This document shows positions 1 to 8,234 of a DNA stretch of 64,000 bases, piece by piece. Below the pieces are notes generated by a model that was given only the letters and a program-made list of their open reading frames with translations, ran no database searches and was not told the DNA's origin. Source of the stretch: Labrenzia sp. CE80 (GTDB lineage Bacteria > Pseudomonadota > Alphaproteobacteria > Rhizobiales > Stappiaceae); assembly GCF_009650605.1 (NCBI RefSeq), contig NZ_WAJT01000003.1, positions 248,001 through 312,000 on the forward strand, read 5' to 3'. The stretch's first letter is position 1; each line of letters begins with the position of its first letter. The position numbers and the translations under genes are program-made.

Positions 1-402
1 GGACACCCAGTCAAAACTCCATCCCATGCGCTTTTTGAAGGCCAAAAGCCGGGCAAGCGGCCCCGAGGAAATTGCGGTAAAGGCAATATCCCGCGCAGCC
101 AGATGAGGGGCAAGTCCCTCGTAGGAATCGGCCCAGAACGAACAGCTCTTGCAACCTTCCTCCCAGTCTCGGCCAAACATGAAGTGATAGACGATCAGCT
201 GCGAGCGCTGCCCGAACAGCTGCGAAAGGCTCTTTTGCCCGTCTTCGGTCTCAAAGATGTAATCCTTCTCGACCTTCACCCACGGCAGATCGCGGCGCGC
301 AGCAGAAACTTCGTCTTTCAGTTTGGTAAGGGCTCTTTCTCGGCCCAAAAGCGCAAGCCGCGCTTTCAGCCAGTCTTCGCGTGTTGCGATGTTCGTTTGC
401 AT
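1..402 (-). CDS. DUF899 family thioredoxin-like protein (partial, C-terminus outside window)
   Basis: The first 134 codons are present; the 3' end runs off the left edge. The protein starts MQTNIATREDWL and continues with the family pattern: an N-terminal helical part, then a thioredoxin-like fold in which FGRDWEEGCKSCSFWAD carries a CxxC pair (CKSC). DUF899 proteins are thioredoxin/peroxiredoxin-like and of unsettled function. The start at 402 is preceded by an AGGAG about 11 nt upstream; an ATG at 410 lies in another frame. It sits 23 bp downstream of a glutathione S-transferase and, behind that, an HxlR regulator, all on the minus strand. A small redox/electrophile-response operon is therefore likely. 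Family assignment is firm; the biochemical role is not known. Confidence 0.82.
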   Translation of the reverse strand, partial: MQTNIATREDWLKARLALLGRERALTKLKDEVSAARRDLPWVKVEKDYIFETEDGQKSLSQLFGQRSQLIVYHFMFGRDWEEGCKSCSFWADSYEGLAPHLAARDIAFTAISSGPLARLLAFKKRMGWSFDWVS

Positions 403-425
403 GAGTTCATTTTCTCCTGGTCGGA

Positions 426-1136
426 TCAGGCGGATTTGGACAGGGGTTTGGGCGCTTCGTCCCAATGACCGGGCAAAGTCGAAACAACGCTTGGCATGGC
501 GTTCAAACTGTCTTTCCAGGCCGCGGTAAGCGGATAGAGATCGGGCGGGTAGCCAAAGCCCAAGGCAGACATCAGTGCAGGCTTGGTCTCGATGCCGCGC
601 TGAACCAGCCTGATTTCCGGAAAGGCGATGGCATCGGCAGCGCTTGGCGTTTCGCCAGCCAGAAAGGAACGCCCGTCGCCAAGCAATTCTTCCAGATAGG
701 CACATTCCGCGTGCATGAGATCCGCAGCCATTTCGAAGCCCTTGAAGGCATCGCTGTCTCGATCAAGAACATTGCCATCTGACGTAAACACGCGAGAGAG
801 CAGCTCATTGGCCGCATGGCGCAGGTAGTCATTGCACTCCATCGCGATCTGCCAGATCTTCGCGGCTTCCTCCGGGGTCTCACCAAACAGCGGATGTTCA
901 GGGTGGGCCCGATCAAGCCAGGCAAGTATGGCGACGGAGTCGCGAAGGATGGTCTCGCCGTCTCGTAGAACTGGAACGGTGGCACGCGGGTTTAGCGCCA
1001 GAAAGTCTGGTTTTTGATGATCTTTTTCCGCAAGGTTAAGGGTTCGGACTTCGGCATCGAGCCCCTTGAAGGCAAAACCCAGCAGCACTCGCCAGCCCCG
1101 TGGAGCGCCACTGATGTTGTAAATGGTTGGTCGCAT
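426..1136 (-). CDS. Glutathione S-transferase family protein
   Basis: A 236-residue cytosolic GST-like protein. The N-terminal thioredoxin-fold domain (about residues 1-80) contains the SGAPRGWRV active-site region, the cis-Pro segment ATVPVLRDG and the ILRDSVAILAWLD helix that normally binds the glutathione gamma-glutamyl group. An all-helical C-terminal domain follows. The ATG at 1136 has AGGAG 7 nt upstream, so I prefer it to an in-frame ATG at 1157. The gene lies between an HxlR regulator and DUF899 in the same direction, which suggests conjugation or reduction of an electrophile sensed by the regulator. The substrate cannot be read from the sequence. Confidence 0.85.
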   Translation of the reverse strand: MRPTIYNISGAPRGWRVLLGFAFKGLDAEVRTLNLAEKDHQKPDFLALNPRATVPVLRDGETILRDSVAILAWLDRAHPEHPLFGETPEEAAKIWQIAMECNDYLRHAANELLSRVFTSDGNVLDRDSDAFKGFEMAADLMHAECAYLEELLGDGRSFLAGETPSAADAIAFPEIRLVQRGIETKPALMSALGFGYPPDLYPLTAAWKDSLNAMPSVVSTLPGHWDEAPKPLSKSA

Positions 1137-1212
1137 CACAAGTCTCCTGTTTGACAACAGGAAAATGGGCAGCGAAACAACGATTTAACAAGTAGGCAAT
1201 AAAAACGTATAG

Positions 1213-1230
1213 AGTACTGGAAATGATACT
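1213..1230. promoter_or_regulatory. Imperfect dyad AGTA-N10-TACT, possible HxlR-family operator
   Basis: Read on the minus strand, AGTATCATTTCCAGTACT forms an inverted repeat with 4-bp outer arms. It overlaps the hxlR stop codon and lies about 80-90 bp upstream of the GST start. HxlR-family repressors (YodB, QorR) are known to bind AGTA/TACT-type dyads, so this could control the GST-DUF899 genes. The short arms make it a weak candidate. Confidence 0.3.
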
Positions 1231-1585
1231 ATTGCTGTAAATAAACGACTTTTTCGACTGATTTTGTTTCGCGCCGATCCACCCACCACTGGTGCATCGT
1301 CTCAAACATGGTCTTCAAGGCCAGGGCATCTTCGGTTGCAGAATATTCGACCCGGGGGGGCACCTCGGCAAAAACCTTCCGCTCAACCAAGCCGTCGTCT
1401 TCAAGCGCACGGAGTTGCTTGGTCAGCATCGTCTGGGTAATCCCATCGAGTTCCCGCTGCAACTCGCCGAAACGTTTGGTTCCCAGAAAGATCAGAATCT
1501 GGAGGATCGATAGTTTCCATTTGCCACCGATCATGGAGAAGATAACGGGTGCGGGGCACGGAACGCCTTCAGGTTGATCAGTCAT
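1229..1585 (-). CDS. HxlR-family transcriptional regulator
   Basis: A 118-residue winged-helix regulator. The HxlR signature is complete: an N-terminal CPAPVIFSMIGGKWK segment with the conserved Cys10, the recognition region ITQTMLTKQLRALEDDGLVER, and the wing with PPRVEYSAT. HxlR proteins are dimeric repressors, several of which sense quinones, aldehydes or oxidants through the N-terminal cysteine. The gene precedes a GST and a DUF899 protein on the same strand with a 92-bp gap, so it probably regulates them and possibly itself. Confidence 0.88.
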   Translation of the reverse strand: MTDQPEGVPCPAPVIFSMIGGKWKLSILQILIFLGTKRFGELQRELDGITQTMLTKQLRALEDDGLVERKVFAEVPPRVEYSATEDALALKTMFETMHQWWVDRRETKSVEKVVYLQQ

Positions 1586-1688
1586 GAGCTGGATCCAATA
1601 TTAAGATTTTGAGGGCAGCAGTTGATTTTATCCTAGCCATCAAAAAGGTAGAAAACAAAACTCGATCAATTGAGACTTGGACAGGGAG

Positions 1689-2942
1689 CTACGCCAAACC
1701 TGCAATTGCGGATGCAAAGTCCTTGGCGGAGAAGGGCTCCAGATCCTCAACGCCTTCGCCGACACCAATGAAATGCACCGGCAGCTGATTCTTTGCAGCA
1801 ATGGCGACGAGAATGCCGCCGCGGGCGGTGCCGTCGAGCTTGGTCATCACGAGGCCCGTCACACCGGCCACCTTGCCGAAGATCTCGACCTGGTTGAGCG
1901 CGTTCTGGCCCGTGGTCGCATCCAGCGTCAGGATGACGTCATGCGGAGCGTCCGGATCGAGCTTCTTGATGACGCGGATGACTTTTTCCAGCTCATCCAT
2001 CAACTCGGTCTTGTTTTGAAGCCGGCCAGCAGTGTCGATCAGAAGAACGTCGACGCCCTTTTCCTTGGCAGCTTTCATGGCGTCAAACGCCAGACCCGCG
2101 GCATCAGCGCCTGTATCACGCGCAACAACCTCGGCGCCTGTGCGCTGGCCCCAGATCTTCAGCTGCTCAACTGCGGCTGCACGGAAGGTGTCACCGGCCG
2201 CCAGCATCACCGTCTTGCCTTCAGAAGCAAGCTTCTGGGAGAGCTTGCCGATTGTGGTGGTCTTGCCGGTGCCGTTTACGCCAACCATAAGCACCACATG
2301 CGGAGACTTCCCGCGGTTGAGATCAAGCGGGCGAGCCACCGGCTCCAGAACCTTCTCGACTTCCTCCGACAGGATCGCGCGGACTTCCTCAGGCTCGATT
2401 TCCTTGTCGTAGCGCCCTTCTGACAACCGCTCTGTGATGGCCATCGCGGTATCAACGCCAAGATCCGCCTGGATCAGGATATCCTCCAGCTCCTCAAGCA
2501 TCGTCGCATCAAGCTTGCGCTTGGTGAAGATGGACGAGATGCCATCGGTCAGGGCAGAGGATGAACGCGAAAGACCCTGCTTCAGCTTCTGGAACCAGGA
2601 CTGCTTCGGCTCAACCGCCGTATCAGTCGAGACTTGCGCAGGGGCCGGATCTTGAAAGACCGGGGCCAAGGCAAGGTCAGGGCCTTCTCCGGCAACCAGA
2701 ACGTCCGGGACCGGGCTCATATCCGCGACCGGATGAACCAACGTTTCCGTGTCCTCAAACGTTGTATCATCGGCCTCAGCAACCGGCTCCGGCACGGCCG
2801 GGGTTTCGGCCTCGGACTCACTGGCAACGTCAGCAAGCTCATCCGGCTCACCCTGAGACGTTGCTGTCTCTTGCTGGATATCCGGCTGGTCGTCCTTGCC
2901 GCCAAACAACCGCCCAAGGAACCCGCGCTTTTTCTCGCTCAT
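1689..2942 (-). CDS. ftsY: Signal recognition particle receptor FtsY
   Basis: A 417-residue SRP-receptor GTPase that docks SRP-ribosome complexes at the inner membrane for co-translational insertion. It has an acidic, Pro/Glu-rich A domain (about 1-112), the helical N domain (about 113-210) and the NG GTPase domain. GTPase motifs seen are the P-loop GVNGTGKTTT, DTFRAAAVEQL, the DTAGR Walker B-type motif, TKLDGTARGG and the closing GVGEGVEDLEPF. The start has AAGG 7 nt upstream. It is the last gene of a dapF-mtaB-ftsY run, 45 bp after mtaB, an arrangement common in Hyphomicrobiales. Confidence 0.97.
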   Translation of the reverse strand: MSEKKRGFLGRLFGGKDDQPDIQQETATSQGEPDELADVASESEAETPAVPEPVAEADDTTFEDTETLVHPVADMSPVPDVLVAGEGPDLALAPVFQDPAPAQVSTDTAVEPKQSWFQKLKQGLSRSSSALTDGISSIFTKRKLDATMLEELEDILIQADLGVDTAMAITERLSEGRYDKEIEPEEVRAILSEEVEKVLEPVARPLDLNRGKSPHVVLMVGVNGTGKTTTIGKLSQKLASEGKTVMLAAGDTFRAAAVEQLKIWGQRTGAEVVARDTGADAAGLAFDAMKAAKEKGVDVLLIDTAGRLQNKTELMDELEKVIRVIKKLDPDAPHDVILTLDATTGQNALNQVEIFGKVAGVTGLVMTKLDGTARGGILVAIAAKNQLPVHFIGVGEGVEDLEPFSAKDFASAIAGLA

Positions 2943-2987
2943 GAACTCGCCTTGATGGATCTGTGTAAAGGGAAAACCGGCGTGATG

Positions 2988-4256
2988 TTAAGCCGCTTTC
3001 GAGATCACGTCGCCCAGAAGATGTCGACCGGAATGGCCATTAATTTTAACCGGAAGGATTTCACCAGCCACACCACCGGAAATCTCGGTCTGTGTGAACT
3101 GCTCCGTTCGCCCAAGACCTTCCTTCTCCACCAGCACTGGCCGGATCTTACCGACTTCAGACGAAAGATGCGCGAGAAGCGCAGCATCGCCCTTTGCGCG
3201 CAGCCGGGCACCCCGTTCCTTGATGACAGGACGTTGCAGCTGAGGCATACGCGCGGCGGGCGTTCCGGGCCGCGGGGAAAACGGGAAAACATGTAGATGT
3301 GTCAGCCCGCATTCATCGACAATGCGCAGGCTGTTCAGGAACATCTCTTCAGTCTCGGTCGGAAAACCGGCAATAATGTCAGCGCCGAAAACGACATCGG
3401 GACGCATGCGCCGCACGTCCTCGCAAAAGGCAATCGTATCGGCGCGCAGGTGCCGGCGCTTCATGCGCTTGAGGATCATGTCATCCCCAGCCTGCAGGGA
3501 AAGATGGAAGTGCGGCATCAGCCGCTCATCCTCGGCGATGACGCGCATGAGATCATCATCTGCCTCGATGGAATCGATTGAGGACAGACGCAAACGCTTG
3601 AGGTCAGGCACCAGCTTCAGGATCTTCGCCGTCAGGGTTCCGAGCTTCGGCGCGCCCGGAAGATCGGCACCATAAGAGGTGATGTCGACGCCGGTCAGGA
3701 CAATCTCGTTGTAGCCATTCTCCACCAGGCGGCGGATCTGATCGATCACAACGCCCATGGGGACCGAGCGCGAATTGCCCCGGCCGTAGGGAATGATGCA
3801 GAAAGTGCAGCGGTGATCACAGCCGTTCTGGACCTGGACGAAAGCCCGCGCGCGTCCTTCAAGCCCATCGATCAGATGGCCCGCAGTCTCCTCGACACTC
3901 ATGATGTCGTTGACCCGGACCTTCTCGCTGTCGTCGATGCCGAAAGCCGCAACCTTCTGGTAGGACTTGCGCTCCAGCTTTTCGGTATTGCCGAGCACCA
4001 GATCAACTTCTTCCATTTCGGAGAAGGTGGCGCTTTCAGTCTGCGCGGCGCAGCCAGTCACGATAATACGCGCTGCTGGATTGTCGCGCCGGGCCTTCCG
4101 CACGGCCTGCCGCGCCTGACGAACCGCTTCATTGGTGACAGCGCAGGTATTGACCAAGATGGCGTCCTTGAGGCCTGCGGCTTCCGCTTCGCGCTTCATC
4201 ACCTCGGATTCATAGGAATTCAGGCGGCAGCCGAAGGTCACGACATCAATGGTCAT
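2988..4256 (-). CDS. mtaB: tRNA (N6-threonylcarbamoyladenosine(37)-C2)-methylthiotransferase MtaB
   Basis: A 422-residue radical-SAM methylthiotransferase that converts t6A37 to ms2t6A in tRNAs reading ANN codons. The N-terminal MTTase domain carries the first cluster cysteines (FGCRLN C10, NTCAV C38, TGCAAQ C69). The radical-SAM triad is C146, C150 and C153 in GCDHRCTFC. A TRAM-like region closes the protein. The start overlaps the dapF stop by 4 nt (ATGA), with GGAG 7 nt upstream inside dapF, so translation is probably coupled. Confidence 0.95.
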   Translation of the reverse strand: MTIDVVTFGCRLNSYESEVMKREAEAAGLKDAILVNTCAVTNEAVRQARQAVRKARRDNPAARIIVTGCAAQTESATFSEMEEVDLVLGNTEKLERKSYQKVAAFGIDDSEKVRVNDIMSVEETAGHLIDGLEGRARAFVQVQNGCDHRCTFCIIPYGRGNSRSVPMGVVIDQIRRLVENGYNEIVLTGVDITSYGADLPGAPKLGTLTAKILKLVPDLKRLRLSSIDSIEADDDLMRVIAEDERLMPHFHLSLQAGDDMILKRMKRRHLRADTIAFCEDVRRMRPDVVFGADIIAGFPTETEEMFLNSLRIVDECGLTHLHVFPFSPRPGTPAARMPQLQRPVIKERGARLRAKGDAALLAHLSSEVGKIRPVLVEKEGLGRTEQFTQTEISGGVAGEILPVKINGHSGRHLLGDVISKAA

Positions 4257-5209
4257 TCTGCAGCTCCCGCCACAGAAGCCTCGTCACCCGGGCCGGTCTT
4301 CGACCATTGCAGCGTTTCGAGATCGATCTCGCCCTCGAATTCCACTTCGGTCGGCCCATTCATCAGCACATGGTCGTCGCTTTCGCGCCATTCGATCTGG
4401 AGCGGTCCACCCGGCAGATGGATCGTCGACGAGCGCCCAGCCTTGCTGTCACGCGCAGCTGCCACCGTAACTGCACAAGCCGCGGTCCCACAGGCGTCGG
4501 TCAGACCAACACCGCGTTCCCAGACTTTCACCCGGATTTCATTCGGGGCAAAGACATGGGCCAGAGAGATATTTGCACTTTCGGGAAAGACGGGATGGTG
4601 CTCGAGCAGCGGGCCGACCTTGGACAGGTCATAGGCCTCGATGTCATCAACCCAGAAGATGCCGTGCGGATTGCCCATCGAAACGGCTGCCGGCGTATGC
4701 AGGATCGGATCGTCAATGGGCCCAATTTGCAACTCGATCGCACGCGTGTCGGCGAATTCTTCCGCCAAAGGGATTTGATCCCATTCAAGGCGGGGCTTGC
4801 CCATGTCGACCGTTACGGTTCGAGGCGTCTTGCTGGCAAAGGCATGCAAAAGCCCTGCGTTGGTCTCGATGGTCGCGAAGTCCTTGCCGGATTCCTCGAT
4901 CAGCAAACGCCCGACGCAGCGGGTGGCGTTGCCGCAGGCATCGACCTGGGTGCCATCGCAATTGTGGATCCGCATGAAGGCGTCGCCGCCGGACGGCGAA
5001 CGTTCCACCGTGATCATCTGGTCAAATCCGATCCCGGTCTCGCGGTCGCCCAGTTTGGCAATAACATCCGCATCCAGGCGCAGCGGTTCATCCCGCGCAT
5101 CCCAGACCAGGAAGTCGTTGCCAAGACCATTCATCTTCAAAAAGGGCCTGCGCGCCTGCGCCATACCAGTGTTCGCTTCATTCATCGGGTTTGGAAATCG
5201 CCTGTTCAA
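4253..5209 (-). CDS. dapF: Diaminopimelate epimerase DapF
   Basis: Interconverts LL- and meso-diaminopimelate for lysine and peptidoglycan synthesis. Both catalytic cysteines of the racemase are present, one in each half of the pseudo-symmetric fold: DACGNATRCV and TDACGTAACAV. KMNGLGNDFLVWD marks the family N-terminus. The listed start is a TTG at 5209; an ATG at 5185 (eight residues shorter) and one at 5164 are also possible, and none has a good Shine-Dalgarno. It heads the dapF-mtaB-ftsY operon. Function is certain; the start is not. Confidence 0.95.
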   Translation of the reverse strand: MNRRFPNPMNEANTGMAQARRPFLKMNGLGNDFLVWDARDEPLRLDADVIAKLGDRETGIGFDQMITVERSPSGGDAFMRIHNCDGTQVDACGNATRCVGRLLIEESGKDFATIETNAGLLHAFASKTPRTVTVDMGKPRLEWDQIPLAEEFADTRAIELQIGPIDDPILHTPAAVSMGNPHGIFWVDDIEAYDLSKVGPLLEHHPVFPESANISLAHVFAPNEIRVKVWERGVGLTDACGTAACAVTVAAARDSKAGRSSTIHLPGGPLQIEWRESDDHVLMNGPTEVEFEGEIDLETLQWSKTGPGDEASVAGAAE

Positions 5210-5285
5210 CGACAGGTCATTTGCCCCTATATGGCGGAAACCCTGACCAATTACCAGTCTCCGCCGTGATCATGGTAGCTCAGCG

Positions 5286-6182
5286 TTAAAGGCTTATCGC
5301 ATTGAACGTGTCGCATACGCCCATGTCCCCGGATCGAAAGCCTTCCCGGAACCATCGTACGCGCTGCGCCGACGTTCCATGGTTGAAGCTTTCTGGCACG
5401 ACATAACCCTGAGCCTGGCGCTGCAAGGTATCATCGCCAATGCGACTGGCCGCATTCAGTGCCTCCTCCACGTCACCATCTTCGATAAAGCCACGCTGAC
5501 GGGCGGCATGATGCGCCCAAATGCCTGCGAAGCAATCTGCCTGCAGTTCAACCCTTACCGATAAAGCGTTGGCTTCTGCCTTGCCCATCGTGCGCCGCGC
5601 TTTGTGGAATTCCGGCAGGATGCCAAGGACATTTTGCAAATGATGGCCAACTTCATGCGCCAGCACATAGGCCTGCGCAAAATCGCCCGGTGCATTCAGC
5701 TGACCGGCAAGCTGCCGATAGAAGGAGAGATCAATGTAGATCTTGCTGTCTGCGCCACAATAAAACGGCCCCGTCGCGGAACTGGCATTGCCGCAAGCCG
5801 ACGCTACGGCATCAGAGAACAGGACCAGCGTGGGCTCGGGATAATCCACGGAATGACGCGCAAGAAGCTGGTTCCACGTGTTTTCCGTATCCGCAAGAAT
5901 GACTGAGATAAACTCCGCTTGCTCGTCATTCCGCGCGTTATCAGCCGAAACCGGGGCCTGATAGGACGGACTGCCACCGCCGCCGTCGATACTGCCCAGA
6001 AGTGTGAGCGGATTGACGCCCGTAAGCCATGAGATAACCAGCACCACCGCAATTCCGGTCAGGCCCAGGCCACCGCCTGTCCTCGCGCGTCGCCCGGTCG
6101 GCAAACGCATCCGCCGGCCCGAGGAACGCGACCCGCGCCGGTCATCGATGTTGCTACTTCCGCGGCGGCCTTTCCAACGCAT
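5286..6182 (-). CDS. YpfJ-type neutral zinc metallopeptidase (Zn_peptidase family)
   Basis: A 298-residue membrane-anchored metalloprotease-like protein. It has an Arg-rich cytoplasmic N-terminus (MRWKGRRGSSNIDDRRGSR), one membrane segment (about 39-55) and a periplasmic catalytic domain. The zinc motif is HEVGHH (176-181), with a likely third ligand in the downstream VELQADCFAG segment (E212). The family (YpfJ, KPN_00809) is widespread but no substrate is established. The ATG at 6182 has AGGAG 7 nt upstream, so a longer in-frame reading that begins at 6254 is unlikely. It is one of three HExxH membrane or envelope proteases in this window. Confidence 0.9.
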   Translation of the reverse strand: MRWKGRRGSSNIDDRRGSRSSGRRMRLPTGRRARTGGGLGLTGIAVVLVISWLTGVNPLTLLGSIDGGGGSPSYQAPVSADNARNDEQAEFISVILADTENTWNQLLARHSVDYPEPTLVLFSDAVASACGNASSATGPFYCGADSKIYIDLSFYRQLAGQLNAPGDFAQAYVLAHEVGHHLQNVLGILPEFHKARRTMGKAEANALSVRVELQADCFAGIWAHHAARQRGFIEDGDVEEALNAASRIGDDTLQRQAQGYVVPESFNHGTSAQRVRWFREGFRSGDMGVCDTFNAISL

Positions 6183-6269
6183 TGGAAAACTCCTGCTGTT
6201 CCTGTGGTCAATGACTGCATAGCAGGAAGCGTCTCGGCGATGAACGCCAAACACCCGCCGTTACGACAA

Positions 6270-6794
6270 TCAGTTGCTCAGCACGCGCATGATATCACCA
6301 GCACGAACCTTAGACAGGATCAGGCGCATGTGCTCGGGAGCGACAGCAACGCAGCCTTCGGTCGGCGTATAGGTCTTGCGGGCAATGTGAAAGAAGATTG
6401 CGCTGCCTCTGCCGGGAAGCGGCGGAAACATGTTGCAATTCAGAACAATGACGATGTCATAGAGCCGATCCGTCCGCCACATCTTCTCGTGGCTGGCGTC
6501 GAAGGGCAGCTCCACCGGCCGGTTGTAGCGCGGGTGACCTGGCGCATCGCACCAGCCATCGGCCGGCTTGAGCGCCTCCACGGGCAATTCCGTCTGCGGA
6601 CGGCGCCCACGATCAGCCCTGTAATAGACATTCAGCAGCTCAAACTGCCCTATCGGCGTTCCACCGTCGCCTTCTCGCTTCATTTGCGTGAGACCAGTCC
6701 GGCCGAGCGCACACGGAACCGTGATCGCTCCAAACGTCAGGTTCCCTCTTGTTTTGCAGCTCGGCAGGGCGCGAACGTCGAGGTATCTGGCCAA
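6270..6794 (-). CDS. L,D-transpeptidase-like protein (YkuD superfamily)
   Basis: The catalytic pattern of L,D-transpeptidases is present: FFHIA (H136 from this start), then TPTEGCVAV with the nucleophile C148. The protein has no signal peptide or LysM, as in the short alphaproteobacterial subgroup whose members begin near the segment GNLTFGAITVPCALGRTG. I chose the TTG at 6794 because GGGAG lies 10 nt upstream and family members begin there. A GTG at 6932 would add 46 residues without family similarity. The role is probably peptidoglycan cross-linking or attachment, but export is unexplained because no leader is visible. Confidence 0.8.
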   Translation of the reverse strand: MARYLDVRALPSCKTRGNLTFGAITVPCALGRTGLTQMKREGDGGTPIGQFELLNVYYRADRGRRPQTELPVEALKPADGWCDAPGHPRYNRPVELPFDASHEKMWRTDRLYDIVIVLNCNMFPPLPGRGSAIFFHIARKTYTPTEGCVAVAPEHMRLILSKVRAGDIMRVLSN

Positions 6795-7021
6795 TTCTTC
6801 ATTTCTCCCGGTCAAATGGACGTCCCCAAACGTCAGAGTCCTGAAGCCTTTGATAAACCGTCCATAAACCCCGCGTGAAGTAGAATTGACGGCGAATGGC
6901 TTGTTTGGCGAGGATTTCACTCGCACAAACACGTGACAGCCCCCATCTGTTTTTCACATCGCCGTGAGAACAGCGACGGGAAACCAAAGGTAAGGCCCGG
7001 GGGCCGAGCGAGGAGCACGAT

Positions 7022-7705
7022 ATGACCGCCCGCACCATCCTGATTGTCGATGACGACACCGAATTGCGCGAAGCGCTTGTCGAGCAACTCTCTCTCTATG
7101 ACGAGTTTGCCACCATTCAGGCCGATTCCGCTGCAAACGGCATTGCTCTTGCCAAGGACGATCATATCGACCTGCTTCTAATGGACGTGGGTCTGCCTGA
7201 CATCGATGGCCGCGAAGCCGTCAAGCTGCTGCGCAAGAACGGTTTCAAGGCGCCGATCATCATGCTGACCGGTCATGATGGCGACAGCGACACGATTCTC
7301 GGCCTTGAGGCTGGTGCCAACGACTATGTCACCAAGCCCTTCAAGTTTGCGGTTCTGCTGGCCCGGGTTCGTGCCCATCTGCGCCAGCATGAGCAGAGCG
7401 AAGACGCAACATTCGCCATCGGCCGCTATTCCTTCCGCCCTGCAGCAAAAATCATGCAGGACGACAAGGGCAGCAAGGTGCGCCTGACGGAGAAGGAAAC
7501 CTCGATCCTGAAGTTCCTCTACCGCGCCGGCGAAAAGCCTGTCACCCGCGACATCCTTCTGCATGAGGTCTGGGGCTATAACTCGGGCGTCACCACGCAC
7601 ACGCTGGAAACGCACATCTACCGGCTGCGGCAGAAAATCGAGCGTGATCCGTCCAATGCGGAGCTTTTGGTCACAGAAGCCGGTGGATACAAGCTTGTGC
7701 CCTGA
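7022..7705 (+). CDS. OmpR-family response regulator, CenR/OtpR-like
   Basis: A 227-residue two-domain response regulator. The receiver has the acidic pocket D10-D12, phosphoacceptor D55 (LLLMDVGLPDIDG), T83 and K105. The C-terminal winged helix shows LTEKETSILKFLYR and THTLETHIYRLRQKI. GAGGAG lies 6 nt before the ATG. The next gene, 25 bp on, encodes a cyclic-nucleotide-binding-domain protein. The same pairing is known from Brucella OtpR (also called CenR, as I recall), which controls envelope homeostasis. No histidine kinase is adjacent. Ortholog status is inference from the gene pair and the sequence. Confidence 0.9.
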   Translation: MTARTILIVDDDTELREALVEQLSLYDEFATIQADSAANGIALAKDDHIDLLLMDVGLPDIDGREAVKLLRKNGFKAPIIMLTGHDGDSDTILGLEAGANDYVTKPFKFAVLLARVRAHLRQHEQSEDATFAIGRYSFRPAAKIMQDDKGSKVRLTEKETSILKFLYRAGEKPVTRDILLHEVWGYNSGVTTHTLETHIYRLRQKIERDPSNAELLVTEAGGYKLVP

Positions 7706-7730
7706 GGGCTAATAAGCGTAAATCAGACGC

Positions 7731-8234
7731 ATGAGCCTCGTTCAGGACATAGCGATTCTGCAAAAGATTCCGATGCTGTCGGATTTTGCCGATGACCAAT
7801 TGCGTCTGCTCGCCTTCAGCGCCGAAAGCCTCGATTATCCGAACGGCATGATGCTTTTCGATGAAGGCGAACGTGCTGACGGCGGTTTGGTTATTGCTGA
7901 AGGCGACGTAAGCTTGCAAAAGCGCGGTCCGAACGGCTTCGAGGAAGTCGATCTGGCGCAAACCGGAACGCTTCTGGGTGAAACGGCCATGCTGGTCGAT
8001 GCGACCCGTCCGTGCCGCGCTGTCGCGATCGGGCACGTCCGCGTCATCCGGATCCGGCGCGCCCTGTTCAAGCGCATGATCCAGGAATATCCGGAACTGG
8101 CGCAACGGCTCTTTGAAGCCCACGCCGCTCGTTACAAACTCACCGCCAGCGCCCTTGCCCCGATTGGCGAACGCATGGCCGAACTGGAACGCCTGTCCGT
8201 ATCCAGAGGCCTGCGTGGCTCAAACGAGACTTAA
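7731..8234 (+). CDS. Stand-alone cyclic nucleotide-binding domain protein
   Basis: A 167-residue protein with a Crp-type beta-roll (about residues 10-125) and a helical tail, but no helix-turn-helix, so it is not a DNA-binding Crp. The phosphate-binding cassette reads LLGETAML followed by ATRPCRAVA. The conserved Gly-Glu is kept, but the usual Arg-Ser/Thr-Ala step is altered to RPCRA, so cAMP binding is not assured. It follows the CenR/OtpR-like regulator by 25 bp, probably in one operon. Its last 4 nt overlap the 3' end of convergent msrQ. The Brucella counterpart is annotated as a cAMP-dependent protein kinase regulatory subunit. Confidence 0.85.
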   Translation: MSLVQDIAILQKIPMLSDFADDQLRLLAFSAESLDYPNGMMLFDEGERADGGLVIAEGDVSLQKRGPNGFEEVDLAQTGTLLGETAMLVDATRPCRAVAIGHVRVIRIRRALFKRMIQEYPELAQRLFEAHAARYKLTASALAPIGERMAELERLSVSRGLRGSNET

